From DATKEJ01 sp963768715 (GTDB lineage: Bacteria; Bacteroidota; Rhodothermia; Rhodothermales; DATKEJ01): DNA of 64,000 nucleotides. The notes beneath the pieces are model-generated. The model did not search any database. It was not told where the DNA came from and saw nothing but the letters and a program-made list of their open reading frames with translations. Positions 42,354-51,862 of the stretch are shown piece by piece (within the stretch, counting starts at the first letter, position 1; every line of letters begins with the position of its first letter). The position numbers and the translations under genes were made by a program. The stretch is taken from positions 310,001-374,000 of the forward strand of contig CAVYJC010000003.1 of NCBI GenBank assembly GCA_963768715.1. The letters run 5' to 3'.

Positions 42354-45240
42354 GAGGCGGCGCCTTTGTTTCCGGTTTCGAGGCATCGCTATTGTGAGGC
42401 GGCGCACCAACCTCAGCCGCTTGCGCCGCTGCGGCGGCCGCAAGTGAATCTACTGTCCGGCCCATGCTGTCGGCCGCCGTCGCAAGCTGCCCGTTACCCG
42501 GCTCTTGCCCGGTCGGCTCCACACCTTCCTTCGGTCGCTTCAAGCCCGTGTTCGAAGTATCCGGCGTCGAAACCTGAGGCGCGATCTCGTCCTCCAACTC
42601 TCGCCGCACCTTCACCGGCCGATCCGCCAAATCGTCCTCAGCGTTCTTGCCGATCTTGTCGGCCGCCGGCCGTAGTGTCTCTTCGTCGCCCACCGGCCGC
42701 GCAGCGTCATCACGAACGGCCAGCGCATCGGTGTTCTTCGGCGTCGGTCGACGTTCGCCGGCCTTGTCGTCAGCGACGGGCTTCGCGGCATCGGGGGCAG
42801 GTGCGGGAGTCGTCACCGCCTTCGAAACCTCCTGAGCGGCAACCTGCGTCGCGTTTGCCCGAAGGGAATCCGCCTCCCCGAGACCGGCGCCGGTCGTGTC
42901 AGCTGCTGCGACCTGGATTTGACCGGGAGCGGCGGATGCAGTCGTTTCTGTCTGTGCGGCTTCTCCTTCTGCCCCGCTGCCGGCTGAAGCCGTGTCGACT
43001 TCAGCCACCGGCTGCACCTTCGCCGCCGCTGCGGCAAGCCCCTCCTCGATCTCAGCCGTCGAAAACACAGAATCGCCGATCGATATCACGCCGTAAAAAT
43101 CCGAGCCGTCAGCGTGCGCCTTTTCTAGATAAATCCGGCCCACCGCGAGGAGCGCCTTGGCGGCCACGTCGAACTTCGAGAAGTCGGCCGCGGTGCGGAC
43201 CATAGCATCAATCGCCTTTTCGTAGTCCCCCTGAACCCAGAGGTCATAGGCTTCCTCGTACCGCGCGGTAGCCAACTCCAACGTATCCGTGACAGCAGCC
43301 GCGTGTTGCGGCGGAAGCCCGAGCCTTGAGCGTGCCTTGTCAGCATAACTCGATTTCGGATAGAGGTCGATCACACGTTCAAGCGTTCGTTTCGCAGCGT
43401 CCTTGTCGCCAAGTGCTTCGTGCACTTCGGCCATTGCATACAGGGCACGCTGCGCGACCGGCTCCTCCGAATCCTCATCGATGACGAGGCGATACCACTT
43501 TGCAGCCGAGTCAGGCAGACCGATCGACAGGAACAGGACATTGGCCAACCTGTATCGGGTCTCGGCTCTGTCCAATCGCATAGCAGCCTGGGACGCCGAA
43601 TCACGGGGTACTTCATCAATATCGACGGGAGGCAGAAAACGGACCTGCTCGACCTGGGCTTTTTGCTCTGCGTCCTTGCCATCCTTCGCTCCATTCTCCG
43701 CCGCCGCTCGCTGCGCAAGGACGATCGCTTCCTCACGGCGCCAACCGGGGACGAGCGGACGATCACCCCAAACCTCCTTGAAGTTCAAGAACGCTTCCTG
43801 CACGCGCTGCAGATTCTTGAAGTTCAGAAACCCGTAGGTGCCGGCAGACCCTGCATCGGCAGACGTCGTAGTCGTAGGCGTGGTCCCCGTGCGCGGATTG
43901 GCGTCACTCGCAGCCTGACGGAATCGAGACTGCGTCTTCCGTCGCTCGAGTTCTTCCTGGATGCGCTCCGCTTCCTCAGCCAATTGGATGCGCACAACAG
44001 CCACGGCTGAGTCGAATGCCGCCTGATCCAGAGATCCGAGATATAGAAGCGAGTCCATTCTCGTCACCCGATCGAGCGTCTCCCGGTAATCCTTGAATGT
44101 GCTCGCCGCATTCTTGGCATCTTCGATGGCGTCAGGCGCAAGCTGCTCGTTCTGCACTTGAGGCGTTCGGAGTACAGATGAAGCGGTATCGAAATGAATG
44201 CCCGCTGAATAGAAGTCACCGAGATAGTCGCGATAGAGCTCTGCAAGCCTGTAATGGACTTCCCCTCGGAGACTGGTCTTTCGTGATGGATCAGACGGAT
44301 ACAACTGATCAAGAAAATTGTCACGCGCTGCTTCCGGGTCACCGGCAGCCGCCAGAATTCGAGCATGCAGCTCCTGCAACTGATTCCGGTTCTGGAAGTG
44401 CTTGTTGTCTCGCATCATTCGATCGAGGTCCTGCAACGCCGCTTCGGGATCGACCTTGAGTCCTTTGACGCGAATCTCGTTCAACATGGCGGCATACGAA
44501 AGCTCGTACAGCGGCTTCTTGCTTTGTACCTGGTGGTAAGCATCGACCGCCTTCTCGTATTGAGCATCGGTTTCGTACAACTGGCCGAGAAGGAAATAAG
44601 CGCGTGCCGCCGTGTCTCCGTCCTTGACATGCTCGAGCCCCGCTGAAATGTCGTCAATGGCCGACGGCCAGTCACCCACCTCGGTCCGCAAGTCCCCGCG
44701 AAGCAGGAGGAAGAGTGATCGCCACTCCTTGCCCATCTCTTCCTGGGCGAGCGCGGTGCCAATAATGTCCTCGGCCCCTGAGGTGGACTGCCCTGCCACA
44801 AGCGTGCGGGCGAGCCAGAATTCCGCCTCGTCCTTCAGCGGACCGTTGAGGTTGATGACCTCATTGAACTTCTGTTCGGCCCCTACAACATTGCTCTGAT
44901 AGAAGTAGGACTTACCGATGAGCATCAGGGCATCGTCGACCCATTTCGATCGCGGATGATTCCGAAGCAGATCGGCACATTTCGTAATGACCTTCTCAAA
45001 CTCCGCCGATCGGCCCTGCTGCTTTGGCAACTCGAAAATGTCCAGGTAGCGATCCCTGTCTATCTTCGGGTCGCCTTCCTGGAGCTTTCGCTCCTGCTCG
45101 CGGAATGTCCGGTTCGCGTTGTAGAACTTGTTGTAGTGGGCGGTGAAGTTGTCGAATCTCCTTGCGAGGAAAGAATTCCCGGAGCAGCCGGCCAGACACA
45201 CGCCCGCCACAGCGACGACCCAGACTCGCCGGCGGAGCAT
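42154..45240 (-). CDS. Large tetratricopeptide-repeat lipoprotein, frameshifted near its 3' end
   Basis: About 1,028 residues from the ATG at 45240 (signal with LAGC lipobox, Cys near 20). Many TPR-like units follow, for example DGDTAARAYFLLGQLYETDA and AQRALYAMAEVHEALGDKDA, then a low-complexity Ala-, Glu- and Thr-rich region. After about residue 965 the frame reads as arginine-rich nonsense; the sensible continuation is in the neighbouring frame. An alternative start at 45273 is possible. Envelope TPR proteins of this size may be scaffolds; no enzyme motif is visible. It is 56 bp downstream of pyk and may share its transcript. Confidence 0.8.
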   Translation of the reverse strand: MLRRRVWVVAVAGVCLAGCSGNSFLARRFDNFTAHYNKFYNANRTFREQERKLQEGDPKIDRDRYLDIFELPKQQGRSAEFEKVITKCADLLRNHPRSKWVDDALMLIGKSYFYQSNVVGAEQKFNEVINLNGPLKDEAEFWLARTLVAGQSTSGAEDIIGTALAQEEMGKEWRSLFLLLRGDLRTEVGDWPSAIDDISAGLEHVKDGDTAARAYFLLGQLYETDAQYEKAVDAYHQVQSKKPLYELSYAAMLNEIRVKGLKVDPEAALQDLDRMMRDNKHFQNRNQLQELHARILAAAGDPEAARDNFLDQLYPSDPSRKTSLRGEVHYRLAELYRDYLGDFYSAGIHFDTASSVLRTPQVQNEQLAPDAIEDAKNAASTFKDYRETLDRVTRMDSLLYLGSLDQAAFDSAVAVVRIQLAEEAERIQEELERRKTQSRFRQAASDANPRTGTTPTTTTSADAGSAGTYGFLNFKNLQRVQEAFLNFKEVWGDRPLVPGWRREEAIVLAQRAAAENGAKDGKDAEQKAQVEQVRFLPPVDIDEVPRDSASQAAMRLDRAETRYRLANVLFLSIGLPDSAAKWYRLVIDEDSEEPVAQRALYAMAEVHEALGDKDAAKRTLERVIDLYPKSSYADKARSRLGLPPQHAAAVTDTLELATARYEEAYDLWVQGDYEKAIDAMVRTAADFSKFDVAAKALLAVGRIYLEKAHADGSDFYGVISIGDSVFSTAEIEEGLAAAAAKVQPVAEVDTASAGSGAEGEAAQTETTASAAPGQIQVAAADTTGAGLGEADSLRANATQVAAQEVSKAVTTPAPAPDAAKPVADDKAGERRPTPKNTDALAVRDDAARPVGDEETLRPAADKIGKNAEDDLADRPVKVRRELEDEIAPQVSTPDTSNTGLKRPKEGVEPTGQEPGNGQLATAADSMGRTVDSLAAAAAAQAAEVGAPPHNSDASKPETKAPPPKSARDNLAGARIFRRRPDPCADDSALPLRCGRNELRIDTVREARRRAAQWPRSGTDRPRRRRTSE

Positions 45241-45296
45241 GTCAACAACGGATTTTCCGCACGCAATCGTCATGATTCGAAGACCGCTACTATTCC

Positions 45297-46721
45297 CTAC
45301 AACTGACTGACGTGGATCATGTTTGTTCGCCCCATGGTCGGAAGCGGCATGCCGGCCGTAATGACGATCCGGTCTCCCGGCCGGGCGAGGTTTCTTGCAA
45401 CGAGTATCTCGTGAACCTGATCCACCCCGGCGTCTGTATCCACCTGAAAAGGAATGTGGATGCCTTCGGTTCCCCAGACGATCCCCATGCGCCCCACAAC
45501 GCGCTGGTTGTCCGTAAAGGCATACACGGGAATGCCGGGTCTGTAGCGTGCGACCGTTCGCGCCGTCGCCCCCGAGTGGGTCAGGCACGCAATCGCTACG
45601 GCGCCGACCTCCCTCGCAACGCGCGTCGCCGTGAAGCTGATCGCGTTCATGACCCGTTCCCTGGCATCCGAGGGAGCATGCTGAGAGTATGCCTCCTCCA
45701 GAGATAGGTCGGATCCCTCCGCCACGCGAACGATTTCGTCCATCACTTCGACAACCCGTACCGGGTATTTGCCTGCCGCCGTCTCGCCGGAAAGCATGAC
45801 TGCGTCCGTCATGTCGAGTACCGCATTAGCGACGTCGCTCGCCTCCGCTCGGGTCGGACGGGGGTTGTGCATCATGCTTTCGAGCATCTGAGTGGCCGTG
45901 ATCACGGGCTTCGCGGTCGCCAGGCATCTTCGCACGATGTGCTTCTGCATGATTGGAACCTTCGACAACGGCATCTCGATGCCGAGGTCACCTCGCGCTA
46001 CCATGATGCCGTCCGCCTCGCGCAGTATCTCTTCCAGGTCATCGACGGCTTCCGGCTTTTCGATCTTGGCAATCACCCCAACGTCGGCTCCGGAATCGCG
46101 GACTCGGTTGACCAACTCCGTCACGTCGCGCTCGGTGCGGACGAACGAAAGCGCCACAAAATCGACCTTTCGAGCGAGACCGAACTCCAGGTCACGAATG
46201 TCCTTCTCGGTAAGCGTCGTTGAACCGGAGTTCATGTGGGGCATGTTCACCCCTTTACGCGAGCGGAGAGGTCCCCCGACCACCACTTTCGTCTCGATTT
46301 CGTCAGGCCCGGCCCGCTCGATTTCAAGCTCAAGGCGGCCGTCATCGAGCAGAATGCGCCCTCCAACCTCGACGTCGTCCTCGAACCCGGGATAGTCAAT
46401 GTGAATGCGACGGCCATCTCCACTCTTGACGTCCGACGAGGTGAGAATCACCTTTTGACCTTCGATCAGCAGGATTCGGCCGTTCGGTACATCTCCGATC
46501 CGAATTTTCGGACCCTGGAGATCCTGCATTATTGGAATAGCGACGCCACGCTCGGATGCAACGTCTCGAACGATATCGATCAAACGACCGTGATCCTTGT
46601 GCGACCCATGCGAGAAATTCAACCTCGCGACATTCATGCCTGCATCGACCATACGCCCGATGGTCTCCCTGCTGGAACTCGCCGGACCGAGCGTACAGAC
46701 AATCTTTGTGCGTCGCTTCAT
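45297..46721 (-). CDS. pyk: Pyruvate kinase
   Basis: About 474 residues from the ATG at 46721 (MKRRTKIVCTLGPASSSRE). The ATP and PEP sites include NFSHGSHKDHGRLIDIV, the metal-binding MVARGDLGIEMPLSKVP and ITATQMLESMMHNPRPTRAE. The C-terminal domain contains AIACLTHSGATARTVARYRPG. It converts PEP and ADP to pyruvate and ATP, the last glycolytic step. The allosteric domain looks complete. Confidence 0.97.
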   Translation of the reverse strand: MKRRTKIVCTLGPASSSRETIGRMVDAGMNVARLNFSHGSHKDHGRLIDIVRDVASERGVAIPIMQDLQGPKIRIGDVPNGRILLIEGQKVILTSSDVKSGDGRRIHIDYPGFEDDVEVGGRILLDDGRLELEIERAGPDEIETKVVVGGPLRSRKGVNMPHMNSGSTTLTEKDIRDLEFGLARKVDFVALSFVRTERDVTELVNRVRDSGADVGVIAKIEKPEAVDDLEEILREADGIMVARGDLGIEMPLSKVPIMQKHIVRRCLATAKPVITATQMLESMMHNPRPTRAEASDVANAVLDMTDAVMLSGETAAGKYPVRVVEVMDEIVRVAEGSDLSLEEAYSQHAPSDARERVMNAISFTATRVAREVGAVAIACLTHSGATARTVARYRPGIPVYAFTDNQRVVGRMGIVWGTEGIHIPFQVDTDAGVDQVHEILVARNLARPGDRIVITAGMPLPTMGRTNMIHVSQL

Positions 46722-46765
46722 TCGGAATCTGGTCTCTGAATTGGAAACAGTAATTGACGTGACGA

Positions 46766-47200
46766 CTAGACGAATCTCCGCATCACAGTGGCGCCTGCAG
46801 AAGAGCACGCCGGAAACTCGGCCGACGCGCGCACGACATCAGGTACCTGCGCTCGATCGATCACGCGATAACCCAGCTTGTCGAAAAATCCTTCCGCCGT
46901 CGTGGTCAGAAGATACAGGCTACTGACACCCAGGTTTCGAGCCTGCTCCTCGAGTTTCGACACGAGTTCCTTCCCTAAACCCGTCCCACGGACCTTCGAC
47001 GCAACGGCCAGCGATCGCAGGAGTGCCGACGATCCGTCGACCTCCAGGGCGGCGCAAGCCACAATCCCGTCTTTGGCCGCAGCAACCAGAACAAGCGCTG
47101 CGTCTTCCTCCAGCCCGTCCGTCGTTAATTCGCTGGCATCGAGCAACCTGAGGACCCCCTCCAGATCAGAAGGCTCCGCCCTCCTGAATGATATCGACAC
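46766..47200 (-). CDS. GNAT acetyltransferase, ArsN2-like
   Basis: 144 residues: a GNAT fold with acetyl-CoA-binding loop VRGTGLGKELVSKL. The segments LLRSLAVASKVRG, LYLLTTTAEGFFDKLGYR and VPDVVRASAEFPA fit the ArsN2 family of arsenic-resistance-linked acetyltransferases. No ars gene (arsR, arsM, arsC) is adjacent, so an arsenic role is not shown. It is divergent from purQ, with the repeat tract between. Confidence 0.75.
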   Translation of the reverse strand: MSISFRRAEPSDLEGVLRLLDASELTTDGLEEDAALVLVAAAKDGIVACAALEVDGSSALLRSLAVASKVRGTGLGKELVSKLEEQARNLGVSSLYLLTTTAEGFFDKLGYRVIDRAQVPDVVRASAEFPACSSAGATVMRRFV

Positions 47201-47273
47201 GTTGAAACCCGGAATGTGGCAATTTGTCCAGCAGAACGATTTGAGGGCCGATTGGTTCGGAGGTATCTTGCGG

Positions 47274-47381
47274 GGTCCGGGGTCCGGGGTCCGGGTCCGT
47301 GGTCCGGGGTCCGAGGTCCGAGGTCCGGGGTCCGAAGTCCGGGAGTCGGCGTTTAGCGATTAGCAACTAGCGATTAGCGAT
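47274..47381. repeat. Two heptamer families in tandem, ending at the purQ start codon
   Basis: About ten GTCCGGN/GTCCGAN units (47275-47343, one 6-bp step) are followed by a short transition. Four TAGCGAT-type units (47354-47381) come next, one base before the ATG of purQ (47383). This is the longest array in the window. Confidence 0.9.
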
Positions 47382-47382
47382 T

Positions 47383-48078
47383 ATGAAATTCGGTGTCGTC
47401 ATTTTTCCAGGTTCGAATTGCGATCACGATGCCTACCACGCTGTCAAGCATGTCGTCGGGGTGGATGCCGAATTCATATGGCACAAGGAGACGTCGCTCG
47501 ACGATATTGACGTCGTCCTGCTTCCTGGCGGATTCTCGTACGGCGACTACCTCCGCTCGGGCGCTATCGCCCGTTTTTCACCCGTCATGAACGCCGTCAC
47601 CTCGTTCGCCGAACAAGGTGGACCTGTGATCGGCATCTGCAACGGATTTCAAACACTGTGCGAATGCGGACTGCTGCCCGGTGCGCTGCTGCGGAACGCA
47701 TCGATTCGGTTCGTCTGCAAGCCGGTCGGAATACGCGTCGAGCGAGCCGACACGATGTTCACGAACGCATGCTCAGTGGGTGACGTCTTGTCCCTTCCCA
47801 TCGCGCACGGCGAAGGGAACTATCATGCCGACGCGACCACGCTCGATCGTCTGGAGGCCAACGGCCAGGTACTGTTCCGTTACTGCGATACAAACGGGCA
47901 ACCGACGTCGGAGGCAAATCCGAATGGCTCCAGCAGGAATATTGCCGGGATCATCAATGAACGCGGAAACGTCATGGGCATGATGCCACACCCTGAGCGG
48001 CATGTCGAGGCGCTTCTGGGGTCAAACGACGGACTCGCGATCTTCCAGTCGATGGTGAACGCCTTCGTGGCGGCCTGA
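47383..48078 (+). CDS. purQ: Phosphoribosylformylglycinamidine synthase subunit PurQ
   Basis: 231 residues, a class I glutamine amidotransferase that supplies ammonia to PurL for FGAM synthesis in purine biosynthesis. The nucleophile cysteine is in GICNGFQTL (about 86), and the His-Glu pair in MMPHPERHVEALLG (near 204-206). HGEGNYHAD is typical of PurQ. The gene stands alone, implying separate purL and purS genes elsewhere, unlike the fused PurL of some Bacteroidota. The upstream array leaves no room for a Shine-Dalgarno site. Confidence 0.95.
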   Translation: MKFGVVIFPGSNCDHDAYHAVKHVVGVDAEFIWHKETSLDDIDVVLLPGGFSYGDYLRSGAIARFSPVMNAVTSFAEQGGPVIGICNGFQTLCECGLLPGALLRNASIRFVCKPVGIRVERADTMFTNACSVGDVLSLPIAHGEGNYHADATTLDRLEANGQVLFRYCDTNGQPTSEANPNGSSRNIAGIINERGNVMGMMPHPERHVEALLGSNDGLAIFQSMVNAFVAA

Positions 48079-48087
48079 ACACGAAGC

Positions 48088-49488
48088 TCAGTAGGCATTC
48101 CTGCTGACGAAGCCCCGCCAGAGGGTCAGAAGCATGATCTTCAGATCGAGGCCGAGTGACCAGTTCTGGATGTAGTAAAGATCGTACTCGATTCGCTTTT
48201 CGATCGACGTATCGCCACGCAGTCCGTGAACCTGCGCCCACCCGGTGATTCCAGCCTTCATCTTGTGCCGGAGCATGTACCGCGGAACTCTATTCTTGAA
48301 GTCCTCGATGAAATGGGGGCGTTCGGGCCTGGGTCCGACAACCGACATGTCCCCCTTCAGCACATTGATGAACTGCGGCAGCTCATCGAGGGAGCTCTTG
48401 CGAAGAAACGAGCCGAAACGGGTGGCCCGCCGCTCACCTTTCTTTGCCCAGACCGGTCCGGAATCGGACTCTGCGTCGAGCGGCATGGAACGAAACTTCA
48501 GTATTTCGAATTGATGCCCGTTCAATCCCATGCGCAGTTGGCGATAGAGAACGGGTCCGGGTGAGGAAAAGCGCACGCCGAGCGCGATGAGAAGATAAAG
48601 AGGTGATAGAATCAGCAGCACGGCCGCAGAAAACACGATGTCGAGCCCCCGCTTCACGACTCTGCCGAATGCGATTGGTGGTTCATCGGCCAGATGAATG
48701 ACCGGAAGACCGTCGACCTCACTAATCCGGCTGTTGAGTAAATCGAACTGCAGGATATCAGGCACGAGACAGACACTGGCGAGCCGGGTGGAAAGCACCT
48801 CGGTCACGTCACGAACCTTCGAGAGCGCCTGAACAGGAAGGGCGATATATACCGAATCGATCGATCGATCGGCGGCCTCGAGGCGGTCCATCACCTCTGA
48901 TAGCGCAGACGTGGGTCCGAGGATGTCGGGTCCGGCTTTCTGATCATCGAGAAAGCCGACGACCTCATACCCCATGAGCGGATATTGACGGAAAGCCTTG
49001 GCCAGTCGTCGTCCTACCTTGCCGGCGCCAAGGATGAGAACCCTTTTAAGATTTCTGCCGTGCTTCCTTGACTGGCGGATGACGGTGTAAAGGACGGCGC
49101 GGAGCAGCACCATGAGTCCGGTTGTGACGATACCGAACAGGAGCATGTGGAGCCGAGAGAAAGAAAAGGCGCGATAGAAGAACAGTCCCGCCACGCTGGC
49201 CGCCATGCCGAGAAAGACGGCTCGGAGGACGGCATACACGAGTAGGGGAAGCCGCTGTGCGCTATCCGACGAATAGAGACCTGAGGCGAGGAAGACGATG
49301 CCCCAGATGATCATCAATGGAGGCAGGTAGGAGATGTATCTGGACAACGGCCGCCAGAGTGGAAGCCCCACGACGGGCGCCAGCAGCTCGAATCGCACAT
49401 AGTACGCGACAATCCACCCGGCGACGATGAGCCCCAGATCGGCCACAAATAGTGCGCGCTGAAACAGCCTGCTTCGTTCGTTGAACAT
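48088..49488 (-). CDS. Undecaprenyl-phosphate sugar phosphotransferase (exopolysaccharide priming enzyme)
   Basis: 466 residues. Four to five N-terminal membrane helices and a Rossmann-like domain (KRVLILGAGKVGRRLAKAF) lead to the catalytic domain. There FEILKFRSM, RKSSLDELPQFINVLKGDM and SVVGPRPERPHF are followed by AGITGWAQVHGLRGD and DLYYIQNWSLGLDLKIML. It should load the first sugar-phosphate onto undecaprenyl phosphate; the sugar is not evident. It lies 3 bp after the ABC-F gene. Confidence 0.92.
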   Translation of the reverse strand: MFNERSRLFQRALFVADLGLIVAGWIVAYYVRFELLAPVVGLPLWRPLSRYISYLPPLMIIWGIVFLASGLYSSDSAQRLPLLVYAVLRAVFLGMAASVAGLFFYRAFSFSRLHMLLFGIVTTGLMVLLRAVLYTVIRQSRKHGRNLKRVLILGAGKVGRRLAKAFRQYPLMGYEVVGFLDDQKAGPDILGPTSALSEVMDRLEAADRSIDSVYIALPVQALSKVRDVTEVLSTRLASVCLVPDILQFDLLNSRISEVDGLPVIHLADEPPIAFGRVVKRGLDIVFSAAVLLILSPLYLLIALGVRFSSPGPVLYRQLRMGLNGHQFEILKFRSMPLDAESDSGPVWAKKGERRATRFGSFLRKSSLDELPQFINVLKGDMSVVGPRPERPHFIEDFKNRVPRYMLRHKMKAGITGWAQVHGLRGDTSIEKRIEYDLYYIQNWSLGLDLKIMLLTLWRGFVSRNAY

Positions 49489-49491
49489 CGC

Positions 49492-51546
49492 TCAGGGTGT
49501 CGACCGTTCCAATTTCCGACGCTGGTCAATCATCCGACCCACCGCCTCCCAGCGCTCATAGAGCGTTTCGAGACGCTGCTGCAGCTCCTCAAACCGCCGC
49601 ACTGCATCGGAAGAAGTCTTGCTCTCATGATAGAACGTAGGATCGGCGAGGCGCTCTTCCAACAAGGATCTTTCCTGCTCGTCGGTAGCGATAGTCTCCT
49701 CGATCATCTCCAATGCATATGCGATGAGCTCGTCGTCCAGAGCACGCATGCCGGCCAGATCCCCGCGATCGACGATCCCCTTGATCAGCTTCATCTGGGA
49801 TGCTCGCTGTTTGCGCCGCTCCGCCTCAACGCGCTTCTGCTCCTTCGTTTTCGGTCCGCCGGCCCGACCATTGGATGGGACCGCGGTCTTTGGCGCAGGC
49901 GCCTGGACCGGCCCTTTTGCCGCCGCATGAATTTGCGCGATTCCGGAATAATTACCATGGAACACGCGCACGCGACCATCCCCCACGTACCAGATCCGGT
50001 TGGCAACACGATCCACAAAATGGCGATCATGGCTGATCACGACGAACGTACCTGGAAATTCGCGCAGTGCGTCAACCAGAGCAGCTCTTGACCGAATGTC
50101 GAGATGGTTGGTAGGCTCGTCCAAGATGAACAGGTTGGCGGGAGTCGCCAGCGTCAGTGCAAGGGCGAGCCGGCTCTTCTCGCCGCCGGATAAAACGCGC
50201 GTGCGTTTCTGGACGTCATCTCCCGACAGGAGGAAGGCCCCGAGGATACCGCGGATGCGACTCTCGTCCCATCCGTAGGCAGCCCGCTGCATTGCCTCGA
50301 GCACCGTGTCGTCGGGATCGAGGGCATCGCTCTGATTCTGGGCGAAGAATCCCAACTCGACGCGCTGACCGACCGACCGCTCTCCATCGAATGGCTCCGT
50401 TCCTCCGAGCATGCGGGCCAGCGTGCTCTTGCCCGCTCCGTTCCTCCCGACGAGTGCAATCTTGTCGCCGCGCTCGATCGTCAGTGCCTGGGCGTCGTCG
50501 AAAACGACGACGTCGTCTCCGTCCGGATTTTCGTAGGATTTTGAAAAATCGGACAGCCCGAGCAGAATACGTGAGGGCTGTGGCCCGGTCGGAAAGCTGA
50601 AACGAATGGATGCCGTCGAGGGGTCGGGCTCGGGGATGCGCTCCAAGCGGTCGAGTGCCTTGATGCGGCTCTGGACCTGTCGCGCCTTCGTCGACTTCGC
50701 CCGAAATCGCTTTATGAAAAGCTCCGCCCTGCGAATTTCACGCTGCTGGTTCTCGTAGGACGCACGGAGGACGGCGAGCCGTTCCTCTTTCTCCTGCTCG
50801 TATCGCTCGTAGTTGCCCGAGTATTCGTAAACCCTTCCGTGTGCGATCTCAACGATCGACGTAACAATACGGTCGAGGAAATAGCGATCATGCGAAACGA
50901 GAACGACCGCACCATTGAAATCGGACAGGAATTGCTCCAGCCAGTCGATGCTCTCAATGTCAAGATGATTCGTGGGTTCGTCGAGCAGCAAGAGGTCAGG
51001 CTTCTTGAGCAGTAGCTGCGCCAGGGCCATGCGCATGCGCCACCCTCCCGAAAACGTCGAGACCGCACGATTCATGTCGTCGTCCGAAAAGCCTAGCCCG
51101 TGCAGCACGGTCTCGGCGCGCGACTCCAGCAGATGGGCGTCGTGCGCATGCAGCGCCACATGAATCTCATCGAGCTTGCGGATGAGTCGATCGGTGTCTT
51201 CCTCATCCAGGTCGGAATCGTTCAAGCGGTCGAGGATTCGCTCCGCGTCGGCCTCGAGAGACTGGACACGACCGAAGGTCTGCATCACATGGTCACGGAC
51301 CGTCTCTGTCTCGTCCTCCGTCTCCAGGATCTCCTGCTGGAGGTACCCGATCGTCATCTCCGAGCCGAATGAAAGCGTGCCCGAATCCGGCTGGGCCTGC
51401 CCGGAGAGCATGCGCAAAAGCGTCGTCTTTCCGGCTCCGTTTGGTCCGATAAGTCCGGCACGCGCACTGCCTCGAATAAACCAGTTCAGGTCATCGAAGA
51501 TGCGCTGACCGCCGAATGAAAGCGATATGTTTTCCAGTCTAACCAT
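49492..51546 (-). CDS. ABC-F family ATPase
   Basis: 684 residues with two ABC domains and no membrane segments: Walker A GPNGAGKTTLLRM and GRNGAGKSTLARM, signatures FSGGWRMRMALAQ and LSGGEKSRLALAL, and Walker B LLLLDEPTNHLDIES and LFILDEPTNHLDIRS. A long charged linker lies between them and a C-terminal coiled coil (EERLADPTFYHESKT onward) ends it, as in Uup-type proteins. ABC-F proteins act on the ribosome or in DNA excision. It is 192 bp from the gyrA 3' end. Confidence 0.92.
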   Translation of the reverse strand: MVRLENISLSFGGQRIFDDLNWFIRGSARAGLIGPNGAGKTTLLRMLSGQAQPDSGTLSFGSEMTIGYLQQEILETEDETETVRDHVMQTFGRVQSLEADAERILDRLNDSDLDEEDTDRLIRKLDEIHVALHAHDAHLLESRAETVLHGLGFSDDDMNRAVSTFSGGWRMRMALAQLLLKKPDLLLLDEPTNHLDIESIDWLEQFLSDFNGAVVLVSHDRYFLDRIVTSIVEIAHGRVYEYSGNYERYEQEKEERLAVLRASYENQQREIRRAELFIKRFRAKSTKARQVQSRIKALDRLERIPEPDPSTASIRFSFPTGPQPSRILLGLSDFSKSYENPDGDDVVVFDDAQALTIERGDKIALVGRNGAGKSTLARMLGGTEPFDGERSVGQRVELGFFAQNQSDALDPDDTVLEAMQRAAYGWDESRIRGILGAFLLSGDDVQKRTRVLSGGEKSRLALALTLATPANLFILDEPTNHLDIRSRAALVDALREFPGTFVVISHDRHFVDRVANRIWYVGDGRVRVFHGNYSGIAQIHAAAKGPVQAPAPKTAVPSNGRAGGPKTKEQKRVEAERRKQRASQMKLIKGIVDRGDLAGMRALDDELIAYALEMIEETIATDEQERSLLEERLADPTFYHESKTSSDAVRRFEELQQRLETLYERWEAVGRMIDQRRKLERSTP

Positions 51547-51741
51547 ACAGGCCGTACCGAAATCGGCGACCGGCTCCTTTGTTCCGATGTGAGTACAGTT
51601 CCGCCGGGAGTCGCCCGACGCTTATCGGTTTTTCAGGTCGAGACGGTGTGGCGGATCCAGGCGACCGAGATCCTGCTCGCCGGTAGCGTACTTCGTTCTG
51701 GGGTCGATCCGACAAGAGCTGTTCAGAAACGAGTGTGTTTC

Positions 51742-51862
51742 TCAGTCTTCGTCTTCCGGCGAATTCTCGTCGGCAATTTCCTCGTCTTCGTCGGACTCGT
51801 CGACAACGCCGCCATCATTGACGTCTTCGTTGTCCTCGTCAACGTCTTCGATACCTTCGTTT
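51742..51862 (-). CDS. Acidic 3' tail of gyrA, out of frame
   Basis: Beyond the AAA run at 51860-51862 the adjacent frame reads as a highly acidic sequence (NEGIEDVDEDNEDVNDGGVV onward, ending NSPEDED) to a stop at 51742-51744. Removing one A joins it to GyrA to give 883 residues in exact frame. An acidic C-terminal tail is normal in GyrA, whereas the tail in the main frame (KRRYRRR) is basic. Confidence 0.7.
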
